DNA from: Megasphaera hominis
Lineage (GTDB): Bacteria > Bacillota > Negativicutes > Veillonellales > Megasphaeraceae
DNA: 64,000 bases
NCBI RefSeq assembly: GCF_014269395.1
Contig: NZ_JACOGK010000003.1
Span: 49,422-113,421 of the forward strand
Direction of reading: 5' to 3'
Positions 37,707 through 46,713 of this stretch are shown here, piece after piece. The first letter of the stretch is position 1. Each line of letters begins with the position of its first letter. Below the pieces are notes generated by a model. The model searched no databases. It saw only the letters and a program-made list of their open reading frames with translations, and was not told the origin of the DNA. The position numbers and the translations under genes were made by a program.

Positions 37707-38321
37707 ATGCGTATAATCGGACTTACAGGCGGGATTGCAACGGGAAAAAGCACCGTTGTAAACATGCTGCGTGCCCGTGGTGCCTGGATTATTGACTGTG
37801 ATATTCTGGCCCGGGAAGCCGTAGCTCCCGGCTCGTCATGTTTGGCAGACATTGCCCGTCATTTCGGTGAAAAGGCGTTGCTGCCAGATGGCACGATGGA
37901 CCGGGCCTATATAGGCAGTATCGTTTTTGCAGATCCGGCACGCAAAAAAGAATTAGAAGGGATTATCTTTCCGCAGATTCATAAACTACTGTCTGAACGA
38001 ATTGACCACTTTAGAAAAAAAGATGAAAATTGCCTGATTTTTCTTGACATGCCCCTCCTTTATGAGTTAAAATACACCTCGTACGTTGATGAAGTCTGGC
38101 TGGTGTATGTGGATCCGGCGGCACAGCTGAAACGGCTGATGGCACGGAATCAATATACTGAAAGCGAAGCATTGGCGCGCATTCATGCTCAACTTCCTAT
38201 AGATGAAAAACGGTCATTGGCTCAGGTTGTCATCGACAATACCGGTTCTCTGGAAAGCACGGAAGAACAGGTAGATAAAGAATGGAATGAACTAAGAAAC
38301 CGGGTTTGGTCTGAGGAGTAA
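37707..38321 (+). CDS. coaE: dephospho-CoA kinase
   Basis: Last step of CoA synthesis, 204 residues. Walker A GLTGGIATGKSTV at about 5-17; DCDILAREAVAPG near 33-45; LID-type region RNQYTESEALARI near 148-160. The start at 37707 follows GGGAGGCAGG; an upstream in-frame codon at 37473 would run through mutM and is rejected. Adjacent transglycosylase gene starts 3 bases after the stop. Confidence 0.96.
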   Translation: MRIIGLTGGIATGKSTVVNMLRARGAWIIDCDILAREAVAPGSSCLADIARHFGEKALLPDGTMDRAYIGSIVFADPARKKELEGIIFPQIHKLLSERIDHFRKKDENCLIFLDMPLLYELKYTSYVDEVWLVYVDPAAQLKRLMARNQYTESEALARIHAQLPIDEKRSLAQVVIDNTGSLESTEEQVDKEWNELRNRVWSEE

Positions 38322-38324
38322 GCT

Positions 38325-38900
38325 GTGAGACGGAGAAATAATACGAAGGTAAAAATTATTATAGCCCTGTGTCTGGCAAGCTTTTCAGCCATGTATTTTT
38401 ACTCCTGGAAAGATGATGTAATGCGCAAGATTGTATATCCCTTGCAGTACGATTACATGGTACGGCAGTATGCCTATGAAGACCATGTGGATCCGGCTCT
38501 GGTGGCAGCGGTCATCCTTGTAGAAAGCAAATTCAATCAGTCTGCAGCGTCCCATCGCGGGGCCAGCGGCCTGATGCAGATTATGCCGGATACGGGGAAG
38601 TGGATTGCTGAAGAAATGGGCATCAAGAATTTTACGCCTGATCAGCTGAACGACGTGCAGACTAATATTCGGATGGGTACCTGGTATCTCGCCTATTTGC
38701 TAAAAGAGTATGACGGCAATACGGTTCTGGCCCTGGCAGCGTACAATGCAGGACGCGGTCATGTGGACGAATGGATGGAAAAGTATGGCTGGGATAAAAA
38801 TTTTGAAAAAATTGAAGAAATACCCTTTACAGAGACCCGAGAATATGTTAAGATGGTTTTGTTGAAGCGAGAAAGATACAAAGCCCTGTATAACTTTTAG
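38325..38900 (+). CDS. membrane-anchored lytic transglycosylase (SLT domain)
   Basis: A 191-residue murein lytic transglycosylase. A short basic N-terminus and one hydrophobic segment (about 9-27) anchor or export the protein; the SLT domain (about 45-175) has the catalytic Glu in VAAVILVESKFNQ (about 60-72), then SGLMQIMPDTGKW (about 83-95) and LALAAYNAGRGHVDEW (about 137-152). Starts at GTG 38325 with GAGGAG upstream, overlapping the coaE stop region. Cleaves peptidoglycan in the envelope during growth or remodelling. Confidence 0.92.
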   Translation: MRRRNNTKVKIIIALCLASFSAMYFYSWKDDVMRKIVYPLQYDYMVRQYAYEDHVDPALVAAVILVESKFNQSAASHRGASGLMQIMPDTGKWIAEEMGIKNFTPDQLNDVQTNIRMGTWYLAYLLKEYDGNTVLALAAYNAGRGHVDEWMEKYGWDKNFEKIEEIPFTETREYVKMVLLKRERYKALYNF

Positions 38901-38912
38901 TTTCTTTTTTAT

Positions 38913-38997
38913 GCGGTTGTGGCGGAATGGCAGACGCGCTGTCTTCAGGCGGCAGTGATCGTAGATCGTGTGGGTTCAACTCCCACCAACCGCACCA
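38913..38997 (+). tRNA. tRNA-Leu (anticodon CAG)
   Basis: An 85-base type II tRNA with CCA encoded. Acceptor arms GCGGTTG / CAACCGC pair fully; anticodon stem CTGTC/GGCAG holds the loop TTCAGGC with anticodon CAG at 38946-38948 (reads CTG); a long variable arm (TGATC/GATCG) confirms the leucine class; T arm GTGGG TTCAACT CCCAC. Confidence 0.97.
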
Positions 38998-39006
38998 AGT
39001 TGTATT

Positions 39007-39696
39007 ATGGATGATACATTGATTGAAACACTCAAACAATGGAATATCTCAATGAATCTCCCACCTCAGGTGGGAGATTTTAAGTTAGTGAAGGAATTTC
39101 GGCCTCTTTCAGATCAAGGTACCGATAGCGACTATCTTATCTTTACCTATGAGAATGAAGAAAACGGCTGGACCGTCAAGGCGACGCTCAATGCGGCGAC
39201 AGAGGAATTCTTTATCCGTACGGATATTGGTATGCTGGAATTCGCCTTAGTGGAATTCATCACAGAAGATTTTGCCATCTTTCGCCGGAATGTTGAAAGC
39301 AGGCTGCCGGCGTTAATCCGCGATTATTATGTGGAACGGCAGAATAACTTCAGCGTGCTCCTCCTGAACAAGGGGATAACGACCGTAGCCTGGGATGATA
39401 TCCTGCCGGAGCAGTACAAGGGGTTGCAGCGTACGGTCAGTCCGAACGATGCCGTCCGCATTATTAATGGTTCCTACATGATACTGGCCTATTATGACCG
39501 GCAGACGCGGAGCGGCTTGTCCTTGATGTATAATATTCTGCGCGATGATTTCTTTGCTGAACGACGCATTCATAATTTTCCTAACCTCGTACATGATTTC
39601 GACAGCAGCGATGTAAGAGTACTGCACGATTCGTTAAAAAAACGTCTCGTACCGGTCCTCAATGCGATTGTTGCCGACATGGCAGAGCCTGAGTAG
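39007..39696 (+). CDS. protein of unknown function after tRNA-Leu
   Basis: A 229-residue soluble protein that I do not recognise; it has no signal peptide, membrane segment or metal motif. The middle (about 45-110) looks like a mixed alpha/beta domain with acidic patches. The start is uncertain: ATG 39007 has no ribosome site, and ATG 39052 lies inside a hairpin; an in-frame codon at 38968 is within the tRNA and is rejected. It ends 132 bases before rimP and is probably read through from the tRNA promoter. Confidence 0.6.
   Translation: MDDTLIETLKQWNISMNLPPQVGDFKLVKEFRPLSDQGTDSDYLIFTYENEENGWTVKATLNAATEEFFIRTDIGMLEFALVEFITEDFAIFRRNVESRLPALIRDYYVERQNNFSVLLLNKGITTVAWDDILPEQYKGLQRTVSPNDAVRIINGSYMILAYYDRQTRSGLSLMYNILRDDFFAERRIHNFPNLVHDFDSSDVRVLHDSLKKRLVPVLNAIVADMAEPE
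39055..39079 (+). terminator. hairpin inside the 5' end of the unknown gene, possible tRNA terminator
   Basis: AATCTCCCAC (39055-39064) pairs with GTGGGAGATT (39070-39079), loop CTCAG, followed by only a short T stretch. It overlaps the coding region. Its right arm could also pair with CTCCCACC in the tRNA T arm (38980-38987). Confidence 0.5.
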
Positions 39697-39705
39697 CTTT
39701 TTTCG

Positions 39706-39734
39706 TTGTCAGCAGGCCCTGTTGGTGGTATACT
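39706..39734 (+). promoter_or_regulatory. rimP-nusA operon promoter
   Basis: TTGTCA (39706-39711) and TATACT (39729-39734), 17-bp spacer, about 95 bp upstream of rimP. Confidence 0.85.
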
Positions 39735-39759
39735 CTAATTAATTAGATGGAAACTTTTC

Positions 39760-39785
39760 TAAGAGTGGGTGAAAGCCCACTCTTA
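39760..39785 (+). ncRNA. rimP leader hairpin
   Basis: Perfect 10-bp stem TAAGAGTGGG (39760-39769) / CCCACTCTTA (39776-39785) with loop TGAAAG in the untranslated leader, followed by AATTTTA. It may be an attenuator or protein-binding hairpin; the T run is too short for a firm terminator call. Confidence 0.6.
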
Positions 39786-39827
39786 AATTTTACTTACGTG
39801 CATTTTTGAGAAAGATACAGGTGACAT

Positions 39828-40286
39828 ATGGGACGCGAACATATTGAAGATTTGGTAGCAAAGGAAGTAGAAAAAATCATCGCAGGCTCAGACCTGGAAC
39901 TGGTGGACATCGAATACGTCCGGGAACGGAATTGGTATTTACGTGTATTCATCGATAAAAAAGGCGGCGTCGATTTGGAAGATTGCCAGTCTGTCAGCGA
40001 AAAACTGAGCAAGGTACTGGATGAAAAAGATCCCATTGGTGACAATTATCTTTTGGAAGTATCCTCGCCAGGTCTGGACCGCGTATTGAAGAAAGAAAAA
40101 GACTTTATCCGCTATCAGGGACGGACAGTAGATATCCATTTCTTTAAGCCCTACGATGGAACAAAGCTGATCGTGGCGGACCTGGTAGAAAAAAATGGCG
40201 ATACCCTCAAAGTGCAGTATAAGGACCATTTGGAAGAACTGCCCATGAAAGAGATTTCCCAGATTCGTTTACACATTGATTTTTAG
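39828..40286 (+). CDS. rimP: ribosome maturation factor RimP
   Basis: A 152-residue factor for 30S subunit assembly. Family features: LVDIEYVRERNWYLRVFIDKKGGVDLEDCQSVS (about 23-55, seen in pieces) and YLLEVSSPGLDRVLKKEKDF (about 72-91), then the SH3-like C-terminal domain. First gene of the rimP-nusA-rnpM-ylxQ-infB-rbfA-nrnA-truB-ribF run, all closely spaced. Confidence 0.96.
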   Translation: MGREHIEDLVAKEVEKIIAGSDLELVDIEYVRERNWYLRVFIDKKGGVDLEDCQSVSEKLSKVLDEKDPIGDNYLLEVSSPGLDRVLKKEKDFIRYQGRTVDIHFFKPYDGTKLIVADLVEKNGDTLKVQYKDHLEELPMKEISQIRLHIDF

Positions 40287-40301
40287 TGGAGGTATTAGAA
40301 A

Positions 40302-41474
40302 GTGAACAAGGAATTACTGAATGCGATTGAGTTTTTGTCTAAAGAAAAGGGCGTATCGAAAGACATCATCTGTGACTCATTAGAAGCCGTACTGATTACA
40401 GCTTATAAGAAGGAACCGGATGCAAATCCCAATGCCGTCGCAGAACTGAATCGTACGACCGGTGATTATAAGATCCTGGCACCCAAAACGGTAGTGGCAG
40501 AAGTGGAAGATGAAGAATCGGAAATCTCTCTCTCTATGGCACACATTATGGATTCGTCCTACGAAGAAGGCGATGTCGTCAACGTCAATGTCACGCCGAA
40601 GAATTTTGGCCGTGTTGCTGCCCAGGCAGCTAAACAGGTCATGATCCAGCGCCTGCGTGAAGCAGAACGGAACATGATCTACGATGAATTTTCCAATCGT
40701 ACAGATGATATCATTACGGGGATTATTCAGCGCGTAGAACAGCACAACGTATATGTCGACCTGGGAAAAGCCGAAGCCGTTTTGCCGGCCTCGGAACAGA
40801 TTCCGACGGAAACCTATGCCATTGGCCAGCGCATTAAATGCTACGTCGTAGAAGTCCGTAAGACGACTAAGGGTGCCCAGATTCTCGTATCGCGGACACA
40901 TCCGGGCCTGCTCAAACGCCTTTTTGAACTGGAAGTTCCTGAAATTTATGATGGCGTCGTCGAATTAAAATCCGTTGCCCGTGAACCGGGCCGCCGTTCT
41001 AAAATTGCCGTCTATTCCCGTGATGCCAACGTCGATTCTGTCGGTGCCTGTGTAGGTCCGAAAGGCGCCCGTGTACAGAACATCGTAACGGAACTGCAGA
41101 ATGAAAAAATCGACATTGTCAAATGGGATGAAGATCCGGCAGTATATATTGCCAACGCCCTGAGCCCGGCTTCTGTCGTTTCCGTCACCGTTGACGAAGC
41201 AGAAAAAACATCGAACGTCGTCGTACCGGATTATCAGTTATCCCTGGCAATCGGCAAGGCCGGACAAAATGCCCGCCTCGCTGCCAAGCTGACAAACTGG
41301 AAGATCGATATTAAGAGTGAAAGCCAGGCTGCAGAATTAGCGAATGAAGCACCGGCTGTCAGCGAAGTACCGGAAACGGACGATCTTTTGTCGGAATTAG
41401 CCGTCCCGGCTGTGGCAGAAACACCGGCCGTTGCAGAAGAGCAAGCTGCTGACGCTGAGGCTGCGAAAGAGTAG
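40302..41474 (+). CDS. nusA: transcription termination/antitermination factor NusA
   Basis: Binds RNA polymerase and nascent RNA. 390 residues, the short Firmicute form: N-terminal polymerase-binding domain (1-125), S1 domain (about 135-200), KH1 and KH2 (about 230-345, with GACVGPKGARVQNI near 248 and AIGKAGQNARLA near 314). A Pro/Ala/Glu-rich tail (about 350-390) follows instead of the E. coli acidic repeats. Start GTG 40302 with GGAGG upstream. Confidence 0.97.
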   Translation: MNKELLNAIEFLSKEKGVSKDIICDSLEAVLITAYKKEPDANPNAVAELNRTTGDYKILAPKTVVAEVEDEESEISLSMAHIMDSSYEEGDVVNVNVTPKNFGRVAAQAAKQVMIQRLREAERNMIYDEFSNRTDDIITGIIQRVEQHNVYVDLGKAEAVLPASEQIPTETYAIGQRIKCYVVEVRKTTKGAQILVSRTHPGLLKRLFELEVPEIYDGVVELKSVAREPGRRSKIAVYSRDANVDSVGACVGPKGARVQNIVTELQNEKIDIVKWDEDPAVYIANALSPASVVSVTVDEAEKTSNVVVPDYQLSLAIGKAGQNARLAAKLTNWKIDIKSESQAAELANEAPAVSEVPETDDLLSELAVPAVAETPAVAEEQAADAEAAKE

Positions 41475-41483
41475 GTGACAGGC

Positions 41484-41744
41484 ATGAAAAAGAAAAAGGT
41501 ACCTTTACGGGTCTGTGCGGGCTGTCAGGAACAAAAAAGCAAGAAAGACATGATCCGCGTCGTCCGTACGCCGGAAGGAACTGTAGAAATTGATAAAACC
41601 GGCAAAAAGGCCGGCCGCGGCGTATACATTTGCCAGAATGAAGCCTGTCTCGAAAAGGCCTATCAGGAACACCGCCTGGAACGGTCTTTAAAGACCAAGG
41701 TTTCTGCAGAAATATATGAAGCCCTCCGCCAGGAGCTCGTATGA
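41484..41744 (+). CDS. rnpM: YlxR family RNA-binding protein (RnpM)
   Basis: An 86-residue basic protein. The family motif LRVCAGCQEQK (about 8-18) and GRGVYIC (about 45-51) are seen; Bacillus YlxR modulates RNase P. ATG 41484 is preferred; a GTG 9 bases upstream overlaps the nusA end. Its stop overlaps the ylxQ start by 4 bases. Confidence 0.92.
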   Translation: MKKKKVPLRVCAGCQEQKSKKDMIRVVRTPEGTVEIDKTGKKAGRGVYICQNEACLEKAYQEHRLERSLKTKVSAEIYEALRQELV

Positions 41745-42049
41745 CCGGGCGCGAGAAGATTTGGAACCTCCTGGGTCTTGCCTGCCGGGCCCGCAAGACT
41801 ATTTGTGGTGCCGGTGCGGCTGAGAAATTTTTAAAGAAACATCGGGTTCCGCTGCTGTTCATCGCTTCAGACGGCGGCGATAACGCCGTAAAGTACCGGC
41901 GCCTTGCCGAACGCCGTAGCATGACAGTGATTGACATATTTACGAAGGAAGAATTAGGTGAAGCCGTAGGAAAAGCGCAAAACGTCGTCATCCTGTTAGA
42001 TGACCCGGGCTTTGCTAAAGCGATAGATGATGTAAGCAAGATGATGTAG
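41741..42049 (+). CDS. YlxQ, L7Ae-like RNA-binding protein
   Basis: A 102-residue L7Ae/L30e/Gadd45-fold protein that binds kink-turn RNA. Features: [16 protein letters not shown] (about 10-25) and [11 protein letters not shown] near 37. Lies between rnpM and infB as in Bacillus. Overlaps rnpM by 4 bases. Confidence 0.9.
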   Translation: MTGREKIWNLLGLACRARKTICGAGAAEKFLKKHRVPLLFIASDGGDNAVKYRRLAERRSMTVIDIFTKEELGEAVGKAQNVVILLDDPGFAKAIDDVSKMM

Positions 42050-42063
42050 AAGGGGGTAACCAG

Positions 42064-44511
42064 ATGACGAAACGAGTATACGAAGTCGCAAAGGAATATG
42101 GCGTATCGTCCAATGATGTTATCAAAGTATTGGAGGAACATAATATAAAAGCTACTAACTTTTCAAGTGTAAACGATAAAGAAAAAGATTTGCTCGATAA
42201 AGCATATCACAAAAAGGCTGCCGATAACCAAGGCAAAAAAGCGAATACAGCCCAGTCCGGCCAGAATGATAAGGGCCAGCATAAAAAAGAAAATGGCGAC
42301 CGCCAGAACCAAAATAAAAATGGCGGCAATGCCCATCAGAATGACAACGGCAGCAAGCACAACAATGCGCATAATCACAACGCCGGCGGTGGCAATCGCA
42401 GCCAGCAGCCGCAGCGCAACAACCAAAACAATAACCAGAATAATGGCCAGAATAACCATAAAAAGGGCGGCACGCCGGCCCAGGGGACGCAGCAGTCCCA
42501 GCAAAATCACCAGCAAGGTGACAATAAGCGTACGAAATACTTTGGCCATGCCAAACAGAATGGCGATAACCGCAATACATCATCGGATAATAAAAATCGT
42601 CACAACAACAATAACCACGGAAAGAACAATAACAACCAGGGAAACAACCGGCCGCATACCCTCTTGTCCAACGTCCTGAATAAAGGAAAACACAAGAATA
42701 AGCGGAATAAGGGGCAGTTTGCCAACCAGCATACACAGGAAGCCCCGGTGAAAAAGACAAAGAATTACCCTACGTCTATCGAATTGCCGGAAACGATCAT
42801 CGTAAAGGATTTTGCCGAACGCTTAGGCCGTGAAGTCAGCGAAGTCATTAAGAAGCTCTTTATGGATGGTTTTATGGCAACGATCAACCAGGAAATCGAT
42901 TATGAAACGGCCTCTATCATTGCTGATGAATTCGGCGTAACCGTCACGCAGGAAGCACCCCCGGAAGATCCTACGGAAATTGAAGAAATTGTAGATGCGC
43001 CGGAAACGCTGAAAACAAGACCGCCTGTAGTTACCATTATGGGTCACGTCGACCACGGTAAGACGAGCCTCCTCGATGCGATCCGTCAGAGCAGCATTAC
43101 CAGCCACGAAGCCGGCGGCATTACACAGCACATCGGCGCCTATCAGGTCCGTTATGAAGGCAAGAAGATCGTCTTCATGGATACGCCGGGGCATGAAGCC
43201 TTTACGGCTATGCGTGCCCGCGGTGCTCAGGTAACGGATATTGCCGTCCTCGTCGTCGCTGCTGATGACGGCGTTATGCCACAGACCATTGAATCGATTA
43301 ACCATGCCAAATCGGCAGGCGTACCGATCATCGTGGCCATCAACAAAATCGATAAAGAAAGCGCTAATCCCCAGCAGGTTATGCAGCAGCTTACGGAATA
43401 CGGCCTGATCAGTGAAGAATGGGGCGGTGATACGATCATGGTTCCCGTTTCGGCCCATAAGAAGATCGGCCTTGACGACCTTTTGGAAAACATCCTCGTC
43501 CTCGCCGAAGTACTGGAATTGAAAGCAAACCCGGACCGTCCGGCCCAGGGTGTCGTCATCGAAGCCAAGCTCGACAAGGGCCGCGGCCCTGTCGCTTCTG
43601 TCCTCATCCAGAAAGGGACACTCCATGTAGGCGATACGATCATCGTCGGTTCCTGCTACGGCAAGGTCCGTGCTATGACCAGTGAACGGGGTGAACGCGT
43701 AAAGAAAGCCGAACCGTCTATTCCGGTAGAAATCCTCGGCCTCAACGACGTTCCGGAAGCCGGCGATATCCTCAATGTAACGGACGAAAAGACAGCCCGT
43801 TCCGTTGCGGAAAAACGTCTGGAAAAGAAACGCTCGTCGGAATTGCACGTCAACGCCAAGGTTACCCTGGATGATCTCTTTAATCAGATCCAGCAGGGTG
43901 AATTGAAGGAATTGTCCCTTATCGTCAAGGGCGATGTACAGGGCTCTGTCGAAGCATTGAGCCAGTCCCTCATGGCGATCAAGAGTGATGAAGTCCGTAT
44001 TTCGATCGTCCATGCCGGCGTCGGTGCCATTACTGAATCGGATATTATGCTGGCCTCTGCCTCTAATGCCCTGATCATCGGCTTCAACGTACGGCCCGAT
44101 GCATCGGCCCGCAAGGCTGCGGAGCATGAAAATGTTGACATGCGTACATACCGCGTCATTTACGATGCGATTAATGATGTCGAAGCAGCCATCAAGGGGA
44201 TGCTTGAAAAGAAATACGAAGAACATATTACGGGCCGGGCAGAAGTCCGTCAGGTCATTACGACGCCGAAGGTCATCGTTGGCGGTTCCTATGTCAAGGA
44301 AGGCAAGATTACCAGCTCCTCTAAGATCCGCCTGATCCGCAATGGTATTGTCGTACACGAAGGGGCTATCGACGGCCTACGTCGTTTCAAGGATGACGTA
44401 AAGGAAGTTGCCGAAGGGTACGAATGCGGCATTACCCTGGAAAACTACCGTGATATTAAGGAAGGCGATGAAATCGAAGCCTACGAAATGGTAGAAGTTG
44501 CGCCGGAATAA
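42064..44511 (+). CDS. infB: translation initiation factor IF-2
   Basis: GTPase that places initiator tRNA on the ribosome, 815 residues. The IF2N helix-turn-helix domain (1-52) is followed by a long disordered linker (about 55-235) very rich in Asn, Gln, Gly, His and Lys, then a second IF2N-like segment (about 240-290). The G domain has [12 protein letters not shown] (about 328-339), DTPGHEAF (about 374) and NKIDK (about 427). Domains II to IV are intact. GGGGG upstream of the ATG. The linker composition is unusual for this GC content. Confidence 0.97.
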   Translation: MTKRVYEVAKEYGVSSNDVIKVLEEHNIKATNFSSVNDKEKDLLDKAYHKKAADNQGKKANTAQSGQNDKGQHKKENGDRQNQNKNGGNAHQNDNGSKHNNAHNHNAGGGNRSQQPQRNNQNNNQNNGQNNHKKGGTPAQGTQQSQQNHQQGDNKRTKYFGHAKQNGDNRNTSSDNKNRHNNNNHGKNNNNQGNNRPHTLLSNVLNKGKHKNKRNKGQFANQHTQEAPVKKTKNYPTSIELPETIIVKDFAERLGREVSEVIKKLFMDGFMATINQEIDYETASIIADEFGVTVTQEAPPEDPTEIEEIVDAPETLKTRPPVVTIMGHVDHGKTSLLDAIRQSSITSHEAGGITQHIGAYQVRYEGKKIVFMDTPGHEAFTAMRARGAQVTDIAVLVVAADDGVMPQTIESINHAKSAGVPIIVAINKIDKESANPQQVMQQLTEYGLISEEWGGDTIMVPVSAHKKIGLDDLLENILVLAEVLELKANPDRPAQGVVIEAKLDKGRGPVASVLIQKGTLHVGDTIIVGSCYGKVRAMTSERGERVKKAEPSIPVEILGLNDVPEAGDILNVTDEKTARSVAEKRLEKKRSSELHVNAKVTLDDLFNQIQQGELKELSLIVKGDVQGSVEALSQSLMAIKSDEVRISIVHAGVGAITESDIMLASASNALIIGFNVRPDASARKAAEHENVDMRTYRVIYDAINDVEAAIKGMLEKKYEEHITGRAEVRQVITTPKVIVGGSYVKEGKITSSSKIRLIRNGIVVHEGAIDGLRRFKDDVKEVAEGYECGITLENYRDIKEGDEIEAYEMVEVAPE

Positions 44512-44526
44512 AGTGAGGAAGTAACT

Positions 44527-44874
44527 ATGGGTGAATTACGAGCACGTAAAATACAAGAATTTATTAAGCAGGAAGTGTCCAACATTATCCTGCGGGAATT
44601 AAAGGATCCGCGCATGGGCTTTGTTACCGTCACGGATGCACGCATTACCGGTGATCTGCGGGAAGCTACGGTCTATGTCAGCCTCTTTGGCGACGACGCA
44701 CAGAAGAAGGATACCCTGAAGGCGCTGAAAAGTGCCAACGGCTATATCCGCTCTGAAGTAGGCAAACGCCTGGGCATCCGTTATTCGCCGACTATCGAAT
44801 TTAAGGAAGATACTTCTCTGGATTATGGCATGAAGATCGATAAGATTCTTCATGATATCGAAAAGAAGGACTGA
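44527..44874 (+). CDS. rbfA: ribosome-binding factor A
   Basis: A 115-residue KH-fold 30S assembly factor. RARKIQEFIKQEVSNII at the start and DPRMGFVTVTDARIT (about 27-41) are family hallmarks. 15 bases after infB; nrnA starts 5 bases after the stop. Confidence 0.96.
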   Translation: MGELRARKIQEFIKQEVSNIILRELKDPRMGFVTVTDARITGDLREATVYVSLFGDDAQKKDTLKALKSANGYIRSEVGKRLGIRYSPTIEFKEDTSLDYGMKIDKILHDIEKKD

Positions 44875-44879
44875 GGCAC

Positions 44880-45824
44880 ATGAATTGTTCTGTTTCTGAA
44901 CTGAAGGAACTCTTAGGGCAGTATGAACATATTTTGCTGACAGCTCACGTCAATCCCGATGGTGACGCTGTCGGCGCCTTGGCGGCGACTGGGGAAATGC
45001 TTAGGGCCTGGGGCAAACAGGCGCTCATCGTGTTAGATGATGACGTAGATGATAAGTTTGAGTTTTTACCGGGCATCCGGACCGTCTATAAGCCGGACGA
45101 TGTAAAAACCGATGCGTCGTGGCTGACACTGATCCTCGATGCTACGGGTGTAGACCGCATTGGCAAGACGGCGGAGCTCATCCACGGCCCCTTAGTGAAC
45201 ATCGATCATCATATTTCCAACGCCCATTTTGCCGATGCCGAGTATATCCGTCCTGATTATGCGGCAACGGGTGAAGTACTGACTGACCTCTTTACGCAGT
45301 GGGGCTGCGCCATTACGCCGTCCATGGCCAATGCCTTATACTTGGCTATTGCGACAGATTGCGGTTTCTTTAAATTCAGCAATACGACAGGGCACACGCT
45401 GCGTATGGCAGCACTCCTCGTAGAAGCAGGGGCACAGCCTAATGTCATTTCCGAGCATTTGGAAGCCCAGTCTCTCGTGAAGCTGCAAGCACTTTCGGAG
45501 GTGCTGAAGCACATCGATCTCTATGGCGATGGCAAAGTGGCAGGGATTACTTTTACGCCCGATATCCTGCAATATACAGGGGAACACACGGGCGGCTATA
45601 TCGATTATGCCCGTACTGTCAAGGGCGTAGATGTGGCCTTTACGGTCAAGTACATCAGCGCAGAGGAAACGCGGGTCAGCCTGCGCTCTAAGGCGACCGA
45701 TGTTAATGCCATTGCAGCCGTCTTTGGCGGTGGTGGTCACATCCGCGCAGCCGGCTGTACGATCAAAGCCCCCTTGGCTGAGGCAAAAACTATGCTCATA
45801 AAGGAAATACTGAAAGCCCTATGA
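44880..45824 (+). CDS. nrnA: DHH-family phosphoesterase NrnA (nanoRNase/pAp phosphatase)
   Basis: A 314-residue bifunctional enzyme that degrades oligoribonucleotides and pAp. Motifs: ANVNPDGDA-type AHVNPDGDAVGALA (about 22-35), DATGVDRIG (about 88), VNIDHHISN (about 103, the DHH triad) and a C-terminal DHHA1 domain with GGGGHIRAAGC (about 282-292). It sits between rbfA and truB and overlaps truB by 4 bases. Confidence 0.94.
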   Translation: MNCSVSELKELLGQYEHILLTAHVNPDGDAVGALAATGEMLRAWGKQALIVLDDDVDDKFEFLPGIRTVYKPDDVKTDASWLTLILDATGVDRIGKTAELIHGPLVNIDHHISNAHFADAEYIRPDYAATGEVLTDLFTQWGCAITPSMANALYLAIATDCGFFKFSNTTGHTLRMAALLVEAGAQPNVISEHLEAQSLVKLQALSEVLKHIDLYGDGKVAGITFTPDILQYTGEHTGGYIDYARTVKGVDVAFTVKYISAEETRVSLRSKATDVNAIAAVFGGGGHIRAAGCTIKAPLAEAKTMLIKEILKAL

Positions 45825-46702
45825 TACATGGAATTGTCAATGTTTTAAAACCGACGGGCATGTCCAGCCACGATGTGGTTGGGCAGCTGCGCCGGATTTA
45901 TCAAATGAAAAAAGTCGGTCATGCCGGTACGCTCGATCCGCTGGCCGCTGGCGTCCTGCCGGTCTACCTGGGGCAGGCAACGCGTCTCATCGAGTATGGT
46001 GACAGTGATATTAAGACGTACCATGCCGAATTCACGCTGGGCCTGGCGACGGATACAGAAGATATTACAGGTCAGGTCGTACAGACACTGCCTGTACCTG
46101 ATGTGACGGAGGCACTGGTAGAGGCGGCGTTGCAGACGTTCTTAGGTGAAACAGAGCAACAGCCGTCACGCTATTCAGCCATCAGCATCAACGGCGTCAA
46201 AGCCTATAAGCTGGCACGGCAGCATCAGGATTTCGTCTTGCCGGCACGGCAGATTACGATTCATGATATTCGCCTTCTGGCCTATCATGACGGCCGGGGC
46301 GTCCTCTCTGTAACCTGTTCCAAAGGGACCTATGTCCGTTCGCTCATCCGCGACCTGGGAGAAAAACTTGGCACCTGTGCCTGTATGTCCTATTTGGTCC
46401 GCGTGCGGGCCGGTCTGTTTGATATCAGCTCGGCAGCGACGCTGGAGGAACTGGAAGCAGATCCGCAACGCTATGTCCTGCCGGCCGACCAGGCGATTCA
46501 GTCCTTGAAAAAAGTGCGGCTTACAATACAGCAGGGGACATTCCTCCTGCAAGGCCGTGCCGTGCCGTTTGCCGGCCGGGGGCTGGCACAGGGAGACATT
46601 CTGCGCGTTTATAATGAAGCCGGAAACCTCATGGGTATTGCCCGTTTTGATGCAGAGCACCACGTGATCCGGCCGCATAAAATGTTTGCAGAGCTATTGT
46701 GA
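45821..46702 (+). CDS. truB: tRNA pseudouridine-55 synthase
   Basis: Makes pseudouridine 55 in the tRNA T loop, 293 residues. The catalytic Asp is in KVGHAGTLDPLAAGVLPV (about 31-48); other family parts are KGTYVRSLIRDLG (about 168-180). A PUA-like C-terminal part is present (about 245-290). Start overlaps nrnA. ribF follows after 11 bases. Confidence 0.97.
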   Translation: MIHGIVNVLKPTGMSSHDVVGQLRRIYQMKKVGHAGTLDPLAAGVLPVYLGQATRLIEYGDSDIKTYHAEFTLGLATDTEDITGQVVQTLPVPDVTEALVEAALQTFLGETEQQPSRYSAISINGVKAYKLARQHQDFVLPARQITIHDIRLLAYHDGRGVLSVTCSKGTYVRSLIRDLGEKLGTCACMSYLVRVRAGLFDISSAATLEELEADPQRYVLPADQAIQSLKKVRLTIQQGTFLLQGRAVPFAGRGLAQGDILRVYNEAGNLMGIARFDAEHHVIRPHKMFAELL

Positions 46703-46713
46703 GGTAATCAACC

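Noticed and set aside
38968..39006. start of the unknown gene inside the tRNA
   Set aside because: The in-frame codon at 38968 lies in the tRNA T arm; protein coding there is implausible.
42220..42775. repeat array or CRISPR-like region in infB
   Set aside because: The repetitiveness is coding low complexity (AAC, CAA, AAT codons) in an open frame, without regular spacing.
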